In this document: piece by piece, positions 7,545 to 17,093 of the stretch | Position numbering within the stretch: position 1 is the stretch's first letter | How the letters are laid out: each line of letters opens with the position of its first letter | DNA from: Craurococcus roseus | Lineage (GTDB): Bacteria; Pseudomonadota; Alphaproteobacteria; Acetobacterales; Acetobacteraceae | DNA length: 64,000 nucleotides | Assembly: GCF_039523795.1 (NCBI RefSeq) | Contig: NZ_BAAAFZ010000094.1 | Span: forward strand, 7,487 to 71,486 | Reading direction: 5' to 3' | Notes under the pieces: generated by a model | The model's input: only the letters and a program-made list of their open reading frames with translations | What the model was told of the DNA's origin: nothing | Database searches by the model: none | Position numbers and translations under genes: made by a program

Positions 7545-9998
7545 ATGCCACACGACGGCCTCGTCTCTTGGTTCGAAACCCTGGGCATCGCGGACGTCCC
7601 GTTGGTGGGCGGCAAGAACGCCTCCCTGGGCGAGATGACGCGGGCGCTCGCCGGGGCCGGCGTGCGGGTGCCGGGCGGCTTCGCGACCACGGCCGCGGCT
7701 TACCGGGCCTACATCGCGGCGAACGACATCGCGCCGGCGATGCGGGACAGGCTGGCCGCGCTGAAGCAGGGCCGCGCGACGCTGCAAGAGGCGGGCGAGG
7801 CGATCCGCCGCCTGTTCCTCGACGGCGAGTTCCCGACCGATGTCGCCCAGGCGGTCCGCTCCGCCTACCGTGAACTGGCGCGCCGGCGCGGCATCGACGC
7901 CCCCGCGGTCGCGGTGCGCAGCAGTGCCACAGCCGAGGATCTGCCGACCGCGAGCTTCGCCGGCCAGCAGGAAACCTTCCTCAACGTGCGCGGCGAGGCG
8001 GCGCTGCTCGACGCTTGCCGGCGCTGCTACGCCTCGCTCTTCACCGACCGCGCGATCAGCTACCGCGAGGCGCAGGGCTTCGACCACATGGCCGTCGCGC
8101 TCTCGGTCGGCGTGCAGGCGATGGTGCGTTCCGACCTCGCGGGCTCGGGCGTGATCTTCACCCTCGACACCGAGACCGGCTTTCCCCACGTCGTCGTGGT
8201 CAGCGCCGCCTGGGGCCTCGGCGAGACCGTGGTGCAGGGCACCGTGGACCCGGACAAGATCCTGGTCTTCAAGCCGCTGCTCGACGACCCGCGCCGCGTC
8301 CCGGTCATCGAGAAGACGCGCGGCGGCAAGGAGCGCAAGCTCGTCTACGCGACCGGCGGCAGCGCGCGGACGGCCCTCCTGGAGACGACGCGGCGCGAAC
8401 GCGAATCCTTCGTGCTGGAGGACGCCGAGGCGCTGCGCCTCGCGCGCTGGGCCGTCGCGGTGGAGCGGCACTACGGCCGGCCCATGGACCTGGAATGGGC
8501 CAAGGACGGCGAGACGGGCGAGCTCTTCATCGTCCAGGCGCGCCCAGAGACGGTGCAGGCCCGGCGCGCGGGGGCCGGCTCGCTCCGCACCTACCGCCTC
8601 AAGGGCCGCCGCTCGCATCCGCTGCTCGCAGGCGCCGCGGTAGGCGAAGCGATCGCATCCGGCGAGGCTTGCGTCATCCGCGGCCCGGACGAGATCGCGC
8701 GCTTCCGCGACGGCGCCATCCTGGTGACCGAGGCGACGGACCCGGACTGGGTGCCGATCATGAAGCGCGCCGCCGGCATCGTCACCGACCACGGCGGCCC
8801 GACCAGCCACGCCGCCATCGTCAGCCGCGAGCTAGGCGTCCCGGCCGTGATCGGCACGCAGCACGCGACGGCGCTGCTGCGCGACGGGCAGCCGATCACC
8901 CTTTCCTGCGCCGAGGGGGATGAGGGGCATGTCTATGACGGCCGCCTCGACTTCGCGGTCGCGGAGACCGATCTCAAGGACCTGCCGCGGCCGCGCACGA
9001 GGATGATGCTCAACCTCGCCAACCCCGCCGCGGCGCTGCGATGGTGGCGGCTCCCGGCGGCGGGCGTCGGGCTGGCGCGGATGGAGTTCATCGTCAACGA
9101 CCACATCCGCATCCACCCGATGGCGCTGGTGCGTTTCGACGCGCTGCAGGATGCGGAAGCGAAGCGCCGGATCGAAGCCATGACCCGCGGCTATCCGGAC
9201 AAGGCGGAGTACTTCGTGGACCGCTTGGCGCGCGGCATCGCCAAGCTCGCCGCGCCCTTCCACCCGAACCCGGTGATCGTCCGCCTGTCCGACTTCAAGA
9301 GCAACGAGTACGCCCACCTGATCGGCGGTGCCGAGTTCGAGCCGGTGGAGGAGAACCCGATGCTCGGCCTGCGCGGCGCCTCGCGCTACTACAGCGAGCG
9401 CTACCGCGACGCCTTCGCCCTGGAGTGCCGCGCCATCCGCCGGGTGCGCGAGGAGACCGGGCTGGCCCATGTCGTGGTCATGGTTCCCTTCTGCCGCACG
9501 CCGGCCGAGGCCGACCGGGTGCTGGCGGAGATGGCGCGGCACGGGCTGGAGCGCGGGCGCGAGGGGCTGAAGGTCTATGTGATGTGCGAGATCCCGTCGA
9601 ACGTGGTCCTGGCCGAGGAGTTCGCGGCGCGCTTCGACGGCTTCTCGATCGGCTCGAACGACCTCACCCAGCTCGTGCTAGGCGTGGACCGCGACTCGGC
9701 CGAGCTCGCCGGGCTGTTCGACGAGCGCGACGCGGCGGTGGAGCGCATGATCGCCGACGTCATCCGCCGGGCGCATGCCTGCGGGGCGAAGGTGGGCATC
9801 TGCGGCGAGGCGCCGAGCAACCATCCGGATTTCGCCGAGTTCCTGGTCGCGGAAGGGATCGACTCGATCTCGCTCAACCCGGACAGCTTCGCCGGGACGC
9901 TGCGCCGCGTGGCCGAGGCCGAGGCGCGCCAGGGCCCGGCGAGCGCCCGTGTCGGACACGGCCAGGACGTGCGCGGTGCCGCCGCCGTACCGGCCTGA
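7545..9998 (+). CDS. ppsA: phosphoenolpyruvate synthase
   Basis: Makes PEP from pyruvate and ATP, releasing AMP and phosphate, so it feeds gluconeogenesis. The 817 aa protein has the three expected parts. An ATP-grasp nucleotide-binding domain (1-350) contains VGGKNASLGEM and VSAAWGLGETVVQGTVDPD. The swivelling phosphohistidine domain contains GGPTSHAAIVSRELGVPA with His 422. A PEP/pyruvate TIM barrel (about 480-800) contains SIGSNDLTQLVLGVDRDS and GICGEAPSN with catalytic Cys 753. The GLGETVVQGTVDPD motif favours PEP synthase over pyruvate phosphate dikinase. The ATG at 7545 has GAGGGAGGA 5 bases upstream. It is preceded by decamer array A. The gene is intact. Confidence 0.95.
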   Translation: MPHDGLVSWFETLGIADVPLVGGKNASLGEMTRALAGAGVRVPGGFATTAAAYRAYIAANDIAPAMRDRLAALKQGRATLQEAGEAIRRLFLDGEFPTDVAQAVRSAYRELARRRGIDAPAVAVRSSATAEDLPTASFAGQQETFLNVRGEAALLDACRRCYASLFTDRAISYREAQGFDHMAVALSVGVQAMVRSDLAGSGVIFTLDTETGFPHVVVVSAAWGLGETVVQGTVDPDKILVFKPLLDDPRRVPVIEKTRGGKERKLVYATGGSARTALLETTRRERESFVLEDAEALRLARWAVAVERHYGRPMDLEWAKDGETGELFIVQARPETVQARRAGAGSLRTYRLKGRRSHPLLAGAAVGEAIASGEACVIRGPDEIARFRDGAILVTEATDPDWVPIMKRAAGIVTDHGGPTSHAAIVSRELGVPAVIGTQHATALLRDGQPITLSCAEGDEGHVYDGRLDFAVAETDLKDLPRPRTRMMLNLANPAAALRWWRLPAAGVGLARMEFIVNDHIRIHPMALVRFDALQDAEAKRRIEAMTRGYPDKAEYFVDRLARGIAKLAAPFHPNPVIVRLSDFKSNEYAHLIGGAEFEPVEENPMLGLRGASRYYSERYRDAFALECRAIRRVREETGLAHVVVMVPFCRTPAEADRVLAEMARHGLERGREGLKVYVMCEIPSNVVLAEEFAARFDGFSIGSNDLTQLVLGVDRDSAELAGLFDERDAAVERMIADVIRRAHACGAKVGICGEAPSNHPDFAEFLVAEGIDSISLNPDSFAGTLRRVAEAEARQGPASARVGHGQDVRGAAAVPA

Positions 9999-10363
9999 GC
10001 GACCGGCGGGAGGCGAGGGCGCCATGGGCGAGAGGAAGGGGTCGGGCGAGGTCGCGGCCGAGCGGACACGGCAGCATGCGCGGTGGTGTGGCGCAGAGCA
10101 CGAAGACGCTCTGCCCGCCGGTGCGTTCGTGCGGTTGATCGCCGACCATCCCGGCCGGGCGCGGGTGAAGGCGCGCGAGGGCAGGCGCGTCCCGGTCGCC
10201 GCCCCGGCGGTCGTTGCGGTGGAGAGTGTGGACCGGCGCGGGGTCGGACGAGCCGAAGCCAAGCCGACGGGCGAGGGTCCCAGACCGGCGGTGAGGCCGC
10301 TGTCCGCTGCGACGGGACCAGAACGGGCAGGCGGACGGGCACAAACGCCACGGGTGTTCGACA
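9999..10363. other. intergenic region
   Basis: Some 365 bases between ppsA and the next gene. I see no decamer array, no clear promoter and no rho-independent terminator, so the downstream genes may be read from the ppsA promoter. Confidence 0.4.
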
Positions 10364-13342
10364 ATGGCAGACAACCTCGCTCCCTCGATCGAGGGCGCCC
10401 CCGTCCTCGACCTCGCCGAGTTCGACGGCGCCGCGTTCGACCTCGATGGTGTGATCACACGAACCGCCACCGTGCACGCCGCCGCCTGGAAGCGGCTTTT
10501 CGACGCGTTCCTCGCGCGCCGCGCCGCCCGCATGCGGGAGGAGTTCCGACCCTTCGACGCCGAAGGCGACTACCTTCGGCACGTGGACGGCAAGCCCCGG
10601 CTCGACGGCGTGCGCGACTTCCTCCGCTCCCGCGCCATCGTCCTGCCGGATGGCGAGCCGGACGATCCGCCTGAACGTGAGACTGTTTGCAGCCTCGGCA
10701 ACGGCAAGGACGCGCTCTTCCGCCAACTCCTGGCGCGGAAGGGTGTCGAGGTGTTCGATGGATCCGTCGCGTTCATACGGCGCCTGCGCGGGGCGGGCCT
10801 GAAGACCGCCGTGGTGTCCGCCAGCAAGAACACCGTGCCCATTCTCAAGGCGGCGGGCCTCGCCGATCTATTCGATGCCTGCGTCGACGGCGTGGAGGCC
10901 GAACGCCTCGGCCTCGAGGGGAAGCCGTCGCCGGACACGTTCCTGCACGCGGCGAAGGTCTTGGGCGTCCCGCCGAAACGCATCCTCGGGGTGGAGGATT
11001 CGCTCGCTGGTGTCGAAGCGATCCGGGCCGCGGGCTTCGGGCTGGCCGTCGGCGTGGACCGGACCGGGCACGGGGCGGCGCTCGCCGCGCACGGCGCCGG
11101 CGTGGTGGTGCCGGACCTCACTGCATTGCACCTGCGCGCGAAGGAGGCAGGCGATCCGGCCCGGGACCTTCGGGTACGCGAAGGGGCCCAAGCATGCGGA
11201 CCGTCCGCCGACCTCCCGCTGTGGCCCAGCGCAGACCCGGAGTGGGTCCTCGTGGAGGAGGGGTTCACACCGACCCGGGAACACGAGGTGGAGTCTCTGT
11301 TCACGATCGGCAACGGCTACATCGGGAGCCGTGCTGCGCTGGCCGAGGGAAGCTCCCTGTCAGCGCCGGAAACCTTCATCGCTGGAGTCTTCGATACCAG
11401 GCCCGGTGCATCGCCGGAACTCGCGACCTTACCGGAATGGGAGCATCTCTCGATCACGGTGGAAGGGCAGCCCCTCCGGCTCGATCTCGGCCGGTTCCTT
11501 GAGCACCGCCGTATCCTCGATCTGCGACAGGCGATCGTCTGGCGCGAGTGGCAGCACCAGGATGCCGCCGGTCGTCTCACGCGCATACGCGGGCTCCGGC
11601 TCGCCTCCGCCGCGGATCGGCATCTGCTGGTGGGATCCGTCGCGTTCTCTCCGGAAAACTTCAGCGGCCTGATGTCGCTAGACGCGTCGATCGGCGGTTT
11701 AGTGAGCAAGCGGACCGCCACGGGCGCTGCCGTCGCGCTGGCCGCAGCGACCCGATTCATCGGTTTTGATCGCACGACAGCCGCCGAGGACCGCGCAACG
11801 CCGCGGCCGCTGAGGGTCGATCTCGGGAAGGTCTACCGGCTCGATCGGGTCGTCGCGGTCCATACTTCAAGGGATTCCGGCAGCCCCGAGCTGGTGGCGC
11901 GCGAGCACGCCGACCGCGCCATCGAGTCCGAGCTCGCAGCGCTGATCGACGGCCACCGTAGCGCCTGGATGGAACGGTGGCGCGCCTCCGACGTCCGCAT
12001 CGGCGGCGATCCGGCCGCTCAGCGCGCCCTCCGGTTCGCGATCTACCACCTGCTGAGCGCCGCCAATCCGGAGGACGAGCGTACCTCGATCGGCGCGCGA
12101 GGGCTGACCGGAAGCGCCTACAAGGGGCACGTCTTCTGGGACACCGAGATCTTCATGCTACCCTTCTTCACCTTGACGTATCCGGAGGCGGCGAGGGCGC
12201 TGCTCAAGTATCGTTATCACACGCTCCCCGCGGCGCGGCGGAGGGCTGCCCAGTTTGGCCACCGTGGAGCATTGTACGCTTGGGAGTCGGCCGACACGGG
12301 AGAGGACGTCACGCCGTCGCTGGTTTCCCTGCCAGGCGGCGAAACCATCCGCGTTCTCACAGGAGAGCAGGAGCAGCACATCAGCGCCGACGTCGCCTAT
12401 GCCGTCTGGAGCTACTGGCACGCAACGGGCGACCAGGAGTTCCTCCTCGGGGCCGGTGCGGAGATCCTCCTGGAAACCGCCCGTTTCTGGGCAAGCCGCG
12501 CGGAACGCGGAGAGGATGGCAGGTGCCACATCCGCGGCGTCATCGGGCCCGACGAGTACCACGAGACCGTGGACGACAACGCCTACACCAACGGGATGGC
12601 GAAGTGGAACCTGCTGACGGGCGAGCGCGTGGCCAGGCTCGTGGCGGAGCGGTGGCCGGAACGCTGGCAAGCACTCTCTGCCGGCATCGGCCTTCGTCCC
12701 GACGAGCCCGCCGAATGGTTGACCGTAGCCCGCGACATGTACACCGGGCTCGACGAGGCGACAGGGCTGATGGAGCAGTTCCGGGGTTACTTCGAGCTGG
12801 AGGACATCGACCTCGGCGCCTTCGAGCCGCGCAACGCTCCAGTGGATGTGCTCCTCGGCCGCGAGCGCGTCCAGCGCTCGAAGATCATCAAGCAGCCGGA
12901 CGTCGTGATGCTGCTGCACCTCCTGTGGGACGACTACCCGCCGGCGGTGCGTGAGGCGAACTTCCGCTACTACGAGCCCCGCTGCGCGCACGGAAGCTCG
13001 CTTAGCCCGGCCATCCATGCGCTCGTGGCCGCGCGCCTGGGCGATCCGGAGCTAGCGACACGCTACTTCCGGCAGGCGGTGGACATCGACCTCGCCGATA
13101 ACATGGGGAACGCGGCCGGGGGCGTCCACGCCGCCGCCCTAGGCGGCCTCTGGCAGGCCGTCGTGTTCGGTTTCGCCGGCCTCCGCCTCACCGACCACGG
13201 CCCTGAACACCACCCCAACCTGCCGCCCCACTGGGGCGGCCTCTCGATGCGCATCATGTGGCGGGGCCGGACACACGACCTGAACCTGCCGCCTGCCGGC
13301 GGCGCCGCCGGCCCCCAGCCCGGGAGGCGCTCCGATGGCTGA
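10364..13342 (+). CDS. beta-phosphoglucomutase/GH65 disaccharide phosphorylase fusion
   Basis: A 992 aa bifunctional enzyme. Residues 1-255 are a HAD-type beta-phosphoglucomutase with the nucleophile motif FDLDGVITRT (Asp 26, Asp 28), SASKN and VEDSLAGVEAI. Residues 270-985 are a GH65 inverting phosphorylase with FTIGNGYIGSRA, GLTGSAYKGHVFWDTEIF, and GPDEYHETVD with the likely catalytic acid Glu 731, plus KQPDVVMLLHLL. The phosphorylase would split an alpha-glucobiose such as trehalose or kojibiose with phosphate to beta-glucose 1-phosphate, which the first domain turns into glucose 6-phosphate. Substrate cannot be read from sequence. The ribosome site is weak. Its end overlaps the Usp gene by 8 bases. 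Confidence 0.92.
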   Translation: MADNLAPSIEGAPVLDLAEFDGAAFDLDGVITRTATVHAAAWKRLFDAFLARRAARMREEFRPFDAEGDYLRHVDGKPRLDGVRDFLRSRAIVLPDGEPDDPPERETVCSLGNGKDALFRQLLARKGVEVFDGSVAFIRRLRGAGLKTAVVSASKNTVPILKAAGLADLFDACVDGVEAERLGLEGKPSPDTFLHAAKVLGVPPKRILGVEDSLAGVEAIRAAGFGLAVGVDRTGHGAALAAHGAGVVVPDLTALHLRAKEAGDPARDLRVREGAQACGPSADLPLWPSADPEWVLVEEGFTPTREHEVESLFTIGNGYIGSRAALAEGSSLSAPETFIAGVFDTRPGASPELATLPEWEHLSITVEGQPLRLDLGRFLEHRRILDLRQAIVWREWQHQDAAGRLTRIRGLRLASAADRHLLVGSVAFSPENFSGLMSLDASIGGLVSKRTATGAAVALAAATRFIGFDRTTAAEDRATPRPLRVDLGKVYRLDRVVAVHTSRDSGSPELVAREHADRAIESELAALIDGHRSAWMERWRASDVRIGGDPAAQRALRFAIYHLLSAANPEDERTSIGARGLTGSAYKGHVFWDTEIFMLPFFTLTYPEAARALLKYRYHTLPAARRRAAQFGHRGALYAWESADTGEDVTPSLVSLPGGETIRVLTGEQEQHISADVAYAVWSYWHATGDQEFLLGAGAEILLETARFWASRAERGEDGRCHIRGVIGPDEYHETVDDNAYTNGMAKWNLLTGERVARLVAERWPERWQALSAGIGLRPDEPAEWLTVARDMYTGLDEATGLMEQFRGYFELEDIDLGAFEPRNAPVDVLLGRERVQRSKIIKQPDVVMLLHLLWDDYPPAVREANFRYYEPRCAHGSSLSPAIHALVAARLGDPELATRYFRQAVDIDLADNMGNAAGGVHAAALGGLWQAVVFGFAGLRLTDHGPEHHPNLPPHWGGLSMRIMWRGRTHDLNLPPAGGAAGPQPGRRSDG

Positions 13343-14159
13343 GCCGCTCATCCTCGTCCCGCTCGACGGTCCCCTCGACGCCCGCGCCGCGCTGCCAGTG
13401 GCGAAGGCGCTCGGCGCCGCGGTGGGCGCGGGCCTGCGCGTGGTCCACGTCAGCAGCGGGACGCCGCCGCCCCTGTCGGAATTGGTCGGGCGGCTCGGCC
13501 TCGAACGCGCGGGGCTTCTCGGCTGGAGCATCGACGCGCGCGTCGGCGATCCCTCGGCGGCAATCGTCGACGCGGCCCGGATGCTGGGCGTCCGCATGAT
13601 CGTCATGTGCACCCACACAGCCGCGGCAAGGCCGGCGGCGGTCTTGGGCCGCACCGCCCTGGAGGTGCTGCGCGCCGCGCCCTGCCCCGTCGTGCTCGTG
13701 CCTCCGGTGCAAAGGCCTGAGTCTTGGCGGCCGGACCGGATACTGCTCGCGCACGACGGCAGCCCGGCAGCCGACGCCGTCGTCGGCCCGGCCGCGGAGT
13801 ACGCGCGCAAGGCCGGTGCCAAGCTGCTCGTGGTCCGGGTCGGGACCGCGGGGGCCGGCGCGCCGGCCGAGCGCGGTTCGCTCTCGCTGCCGCTCTACGT
13901 GGACCAACCCCAGCACGAATGGCCCCATTGGTCCGGCGAGCTGCTCGAGCGCCTCGCGTCCCGATGCCCGGATCGCCGGCTGCAGGCCCACCTGTGCGTC
14001 CGCGCCGGCGAGCCGGGCCCCGAGATCACGCGGGCGGCGCGGGAATGGGCCGATCTCATCGTCCTCGCCTGGAAGGGGCAATGGGACGGCGACCGCGCCA
14101 AGACCCTGAAAACCATCCTGCGTGAGGCGTCCTGCCCGGTCATGGTCGTGCGTGCCTGA
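13335..14159 (+). CDS. tandem universal stress protein (two UspA domains)
   Basis: A 274 aa cytoplasmic protein made of two Usp domains. The first (4-122) starts PLILVPLDGPLDARAALPVA and ends in the family-typical APCPVVLVPP. The second (about 132-274) starts DRILLAHDGSPAADAVV and ends ASCPVMVVRA. The classical G-x2-G-x9-G ATP loop is partly recognisable as GRTALEVLR in the first domain. Universal stress proteins help survival under starvation or low oxygen by routes not well defined. GGGAGG lies 8 bases before the ATG, and the gene overlaps the GH65 fusion gene end, so the two are co-expressed. Confidence 0.93.
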   Translation: MAEPLILVPLDGPLDARAALPVAKALGAAVGAGLRVVHVSSGTPPPLSELVGRLGLERAGLLGWSIDARVGDPSAAIVDAARMLGVRMIVMCTHTAAARPAAVLGRTALEVLRAAPCPVVLVPPVQRPESWRPDRILLAHDGSPAADAVVGPAAEYARKAGAKLLVVRVGTAGAGAPAERGSLSLPLYVDQPQHEWPHWSGELLERLASRCPDRRLQAHLCVRAGEPGPEITRAAREWADLIVLAWKGQWDGDRAKTLKTILREASCPVMVVRA

Positions 14160-14480
14160 GCCCCTTTGCCCGATGGTACCAGGAGGTGGCGCTTCGCGGC
14201 GGGCGGTAGTGTCACGCCGCAACCGAAGACCAGCCGTCCATCGTCGAGAGTGGCGACCACCTTCTTGCGGCCGGTAGCTGGAAAGCCGAAGGGCTCGGTC
14301 GTCTCGCCCCCGTGGCGGGCGTGGCGCGGCCCTACTGTGCTGCGGTTTGGCTCCGACACCCAGATCCGCAAACGCAATCAGCAGCTTACGCCACGCCCGT
14401 GGGCCTCGCGGGAGCCTCATCGCCAATGAGAACGCCTGGTACCGGCCCCGAGCAAGGGGACAGAGACAAGGGGGGTGACC
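14160..14480. other. intergenic region between usp and second GH65 gene
   Basis: About 320 bases with no supported gene and no decamer array. A promoter could be here, but none stands out. Confidence 0.35.
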
Positions 14481-16892
14481 ATGCTGCGTGAACGCCAACA
14501 GCCGCCGCCCGACATCTTCTCGCCCGAGCCGTGGACGTTCGGCGCGGTGCGCTACGACGCACAGATCGCCAAGAAGTACGCCGGGCAGGCCGAGACGATG
14601 TTCGCGCTGGCCAACGGCTACCTCGGTATCCGCGGCACGCCGGAAGAAGGCCGGCCGGCGCAGGACCCGGGGGTGCTGCTGAACGGCTTCTACGAGCACC
14701 GGCCGATCACCTATGGTGAGCTTGCCTACGGCTTCCCACGCCTTGGTCAAAGCATCCTGAACTGCCCGGACGGCACCGTCATCAAGCTCTTCGTCGATGG
14801 CGAGCCCTTCCTCCCGGCGCAGGCCGAGGTGCTTTCCTTCCGCCAAGTCCTGAACCTCAAAGCGGGCACGCTGGTTCGGGAGATTTCCTGGGCATCCCCT
14901 GCGGGCCGGCGCATGCGGCTGCGGGCCCTCCGCCTGGTGTCCTTCGATCAGCGGCACCTGGCGGCGATCCGGTACGAGGTCCTGGCAGAAGATGCCGACG
15001 CCGAGATCGTCATCTCCTCGGAGTTGCAGCACCGCGCGCCGCTTCCCGGCAACGACTCCGACCCGCGCATGGCGGTCGGCTTTGCCGACCGGGTGCTGCA
15101 GCCGGCCGGAACGCGTCACGAGGAGCTGCGCGCGATCCTCAGTTACACCACCCGCAGCTCGGGCCTTGTCCTGGGCTGCGGCATGGACCACGGCCTCGAG
15201 ACCATGGGCCGCTTCACGCATGAGGCCGTCTGCGAGGCGGACTTCGCCGCCGTCGTGTTCAAAGGGCTGGCCGAGAGCGGCCGGCCGGTGCGCTTGTGGA
15301 AATACCTGGGCTATCACTACGCCGACGGCTGCGATCCTGCCGGGATCCGGTCGCGGGTCGCCTGGACGCTTGACCGCGCCAAGCAGAGCGGATTCGCCTC
15401 CATCCTGGAGCGGCAGGTGGCCAGAGTCGGGCGCTTCTGGGGTAATGCCGACATCGAGCTGGAAGGGGCCGCGCCGCGGCTGCAGCAGGTGATCCGCTGG
15501 AACCTGTTCCAGCTCATGCAGGCCACGGAGCGAGCCGAGGGGCACGGTGTCAGCGCGCGCGGCCTCACTGGGCAGAGCTACGAGGGGCACTACTTCTGGG
15601 ACGCCGAGATCTACGTCCTGCCCTTCCTGATCTACACGCAGCCGCGGATCGCCAGGGCTCTCCTGAAATTCCGGTACGACACCCTGGACCGTGCCCGGGC
15701 CCGGGCGACGGAACTCGGCCACCGGGGCGCCACCTTCCCGTGGCGGACCATCAACGGCGACGAAGCCTCGGCCTACTACGCGGCCGGCACCGCGCAGTAC
15801 CACATCAACGCGGATATCGCCTACGCGCTGCGCAAATATGTGGAGGTCTCGGGCGACGAGGACTTCTTACGCCGCTACGGGGCGGAGATCCTGGTGGAGA
15901 CGGCGCGGTTCTGGCGGGACCTCGGCTTCTTCTCCGAGCGCCGCGGCGGCCGGTTCTGCATCAACGGCGTGACCGGGCCGGACGAGTACACCGCCGTCGT
16001 GGACAACAACCTCTTCACCAACCTGATGGCGCGCGAGAACCTGCGCTACGCCGCCGACACGGCGGAGGCGATGCGGCGCGACCACGCGGAGGCCTTCGCC
16101 GCGCTGTCCCGCCGCACCGGCCTTGGCGCGGAGGAGCCCAGGGTGTGGCGGCAGGCGGCGGAGCGCATGTATCTGCCTTGGGACGAGCGGCTGCGCATCC
16201 ACCCGCAGGACGACAGCTTCCTCGACAAGGAGCGGTGGGACTTCGCGAACACGCCGGAGGACCACTACCCCCTGCTGCTGCACTACCATCCGCTCAACCT
16301 CTACCGGAAGCAGGTGATCAAGCAGGCGGACACGGTGTTGGCGATGTTCCTGCTCGGCGACCAGTTCACGCCGGAGGAGAAGAAGCGCAATTTCGACTAC
16401 TACGATCCGCTGACGACCCACGACAGCTCGCTCTCGGTATGCATCCAGAGCATCGTCGCCAACGAGATCGGCTACGAGCGTAAGGCGCTCGACTACTTCC
16501 GCTTCGCCGCGACGATGGACCTGTCCGACATCGGCGGCAACGTGATGAGCGGCGCGCATATCGCCTCGATCGGTGGCGCCTGGATGGCCCTGGTTTATGG
16601 CTTCGCGGGGGTGCGCGACCATGGCGGCCGCATCTCCTTCCGGCCGCGCCTGCCGGCCGAATGGCGTCGCGTGCGCTTCGCCCTGGCGATCCGGGGGCAC
16701 CGCCTACGGGTCGAGGTCGCCAACGATCAAACCACCTACAGCCTGGTCGAGGGCGACGACTTGACCATCATGCATGGTGCCGAATCTATCCGGCTCACAG
16801 CCTCGGCCCGCACGGCCACCCGTGCAAACCCGTCTCGGCCGCCAGAGCCGGCGCCCGACTTCGCACCTGCCCCGATGCCAGCCCGGTCCTGA
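14481..16892 (+). CDS. GH65 family disaccharide phosphorylase/hydrolase
   Basis: An 803 aa GH65 enzyme without a HAD domain. Motifs: MFALANGYLGIRGTPEEG (N-terminal super-sandwich domain), GLTGQSYEGHYFWDAEIYVL, the likely acid catalyst in GVTGPDEYTAVVDNN (Glu 502), and KQADTVLAMFLL with SLSVCIQSIVA in the barrel. It would split an alpha-linked glucobiose with phosphate, giving beta-glucose 1-phosphate for the adjacent fused mutase. Trehalose, kojibiose, maltose and nigerose are all possible; the paralogue at 10364 is clearly different in sequence. The ATG at 14481 is chosen because AAGGGGGG sits 5 bases upstream. The C-terminus ends in a Pro/Ala-rich tail of no known role. Confidence 0.9.
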   Translation: MLRERQQPPPDIFSPEPWTFGAVRYDAQIAKKYAGQAETMFALANGYLGIRGTPEEGRPAQDPGVLLNGFYEHRPITYGELAYGFPRLGQSILNCPDGTVIKLFVDGEPFLPAQAEVLSFRQVLNLKAGTLVREISWASPAGRRMRLRALRLVSFDQRHLAAIRYEVLAEDADAEIVISSELQHRAPLPGNDSDPRMAVGFADRVLQPAGTRHEELRAILSYTTRSSGLVLGCGMDHGLETMGRFTHEAVCEADFAAVVFKGLAESGRPVRLWKYLGYHYADGCDPAGIRSRVAWTLDRAKQSGFASILERQVARVGRFWGNADIELEGAAPRLQQVIRWNLFQLMQATERAEGHGVSARGLTGQSYEGHYFWDAEIYVLPFLIYTQPRIARALLKFRYDTLDRARARATELGHRGATFPWRTINGDEASAYYAAGTAQYHINADIAYALRKYVEVSGDEDFLRRYGAEILVETARFWRDLGFFSERRGGRFCINGVTGPDEYTAVVDNNLFTNLMARENLRYAADTAEAMRRDHAEAFAALSRRTGLGAEEPRVWRQAAERMYLPWDERLRIHPQDDSFLDKERWDFANTPEDHYPLLLHYHPLNLYRKQVIKQADTVLAMFLLGDQFTPEEKKRNFDYYDPLTTHDSSLSVCIQSIVANEIGYERKALDYFRFAATMDLSDIGGNVMSGAHIASIGGAWMALVYGFAGVRDHGGRISFRPRLPAEWRRVRFALAIRGHRLRVEVANDQTTYSLVEGDDLTIMHGAESIRLTASARTATRANPSRPPEPAPDFAPAPMPARS

Positions 16893-17093
16893 CGTCGGAC
16901 CGGAGCCGCCTCGCCTCCGCCGGCCTCAACGCCGGCGAGCGCGTCCTCGACCGGGGCACGGCAGGCGGAGACGACAGCAGTGCGGATGTCCGGGCGTATC
17001 CGTTCGGCTCAGCTTTCGATCACATGGCGTGATCGCGGGGCCCGCAGCGCTCCGGGTAGCAAGGTTGTGGATAGGCGTTGAATAGGGGTTCAT

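Noticed and set aside
13254..15803. Long antisense open frame across the usp and second GH65 genes
   Set aside because: No family motifs and low-complexity composition; the sense-strand genes are clear.
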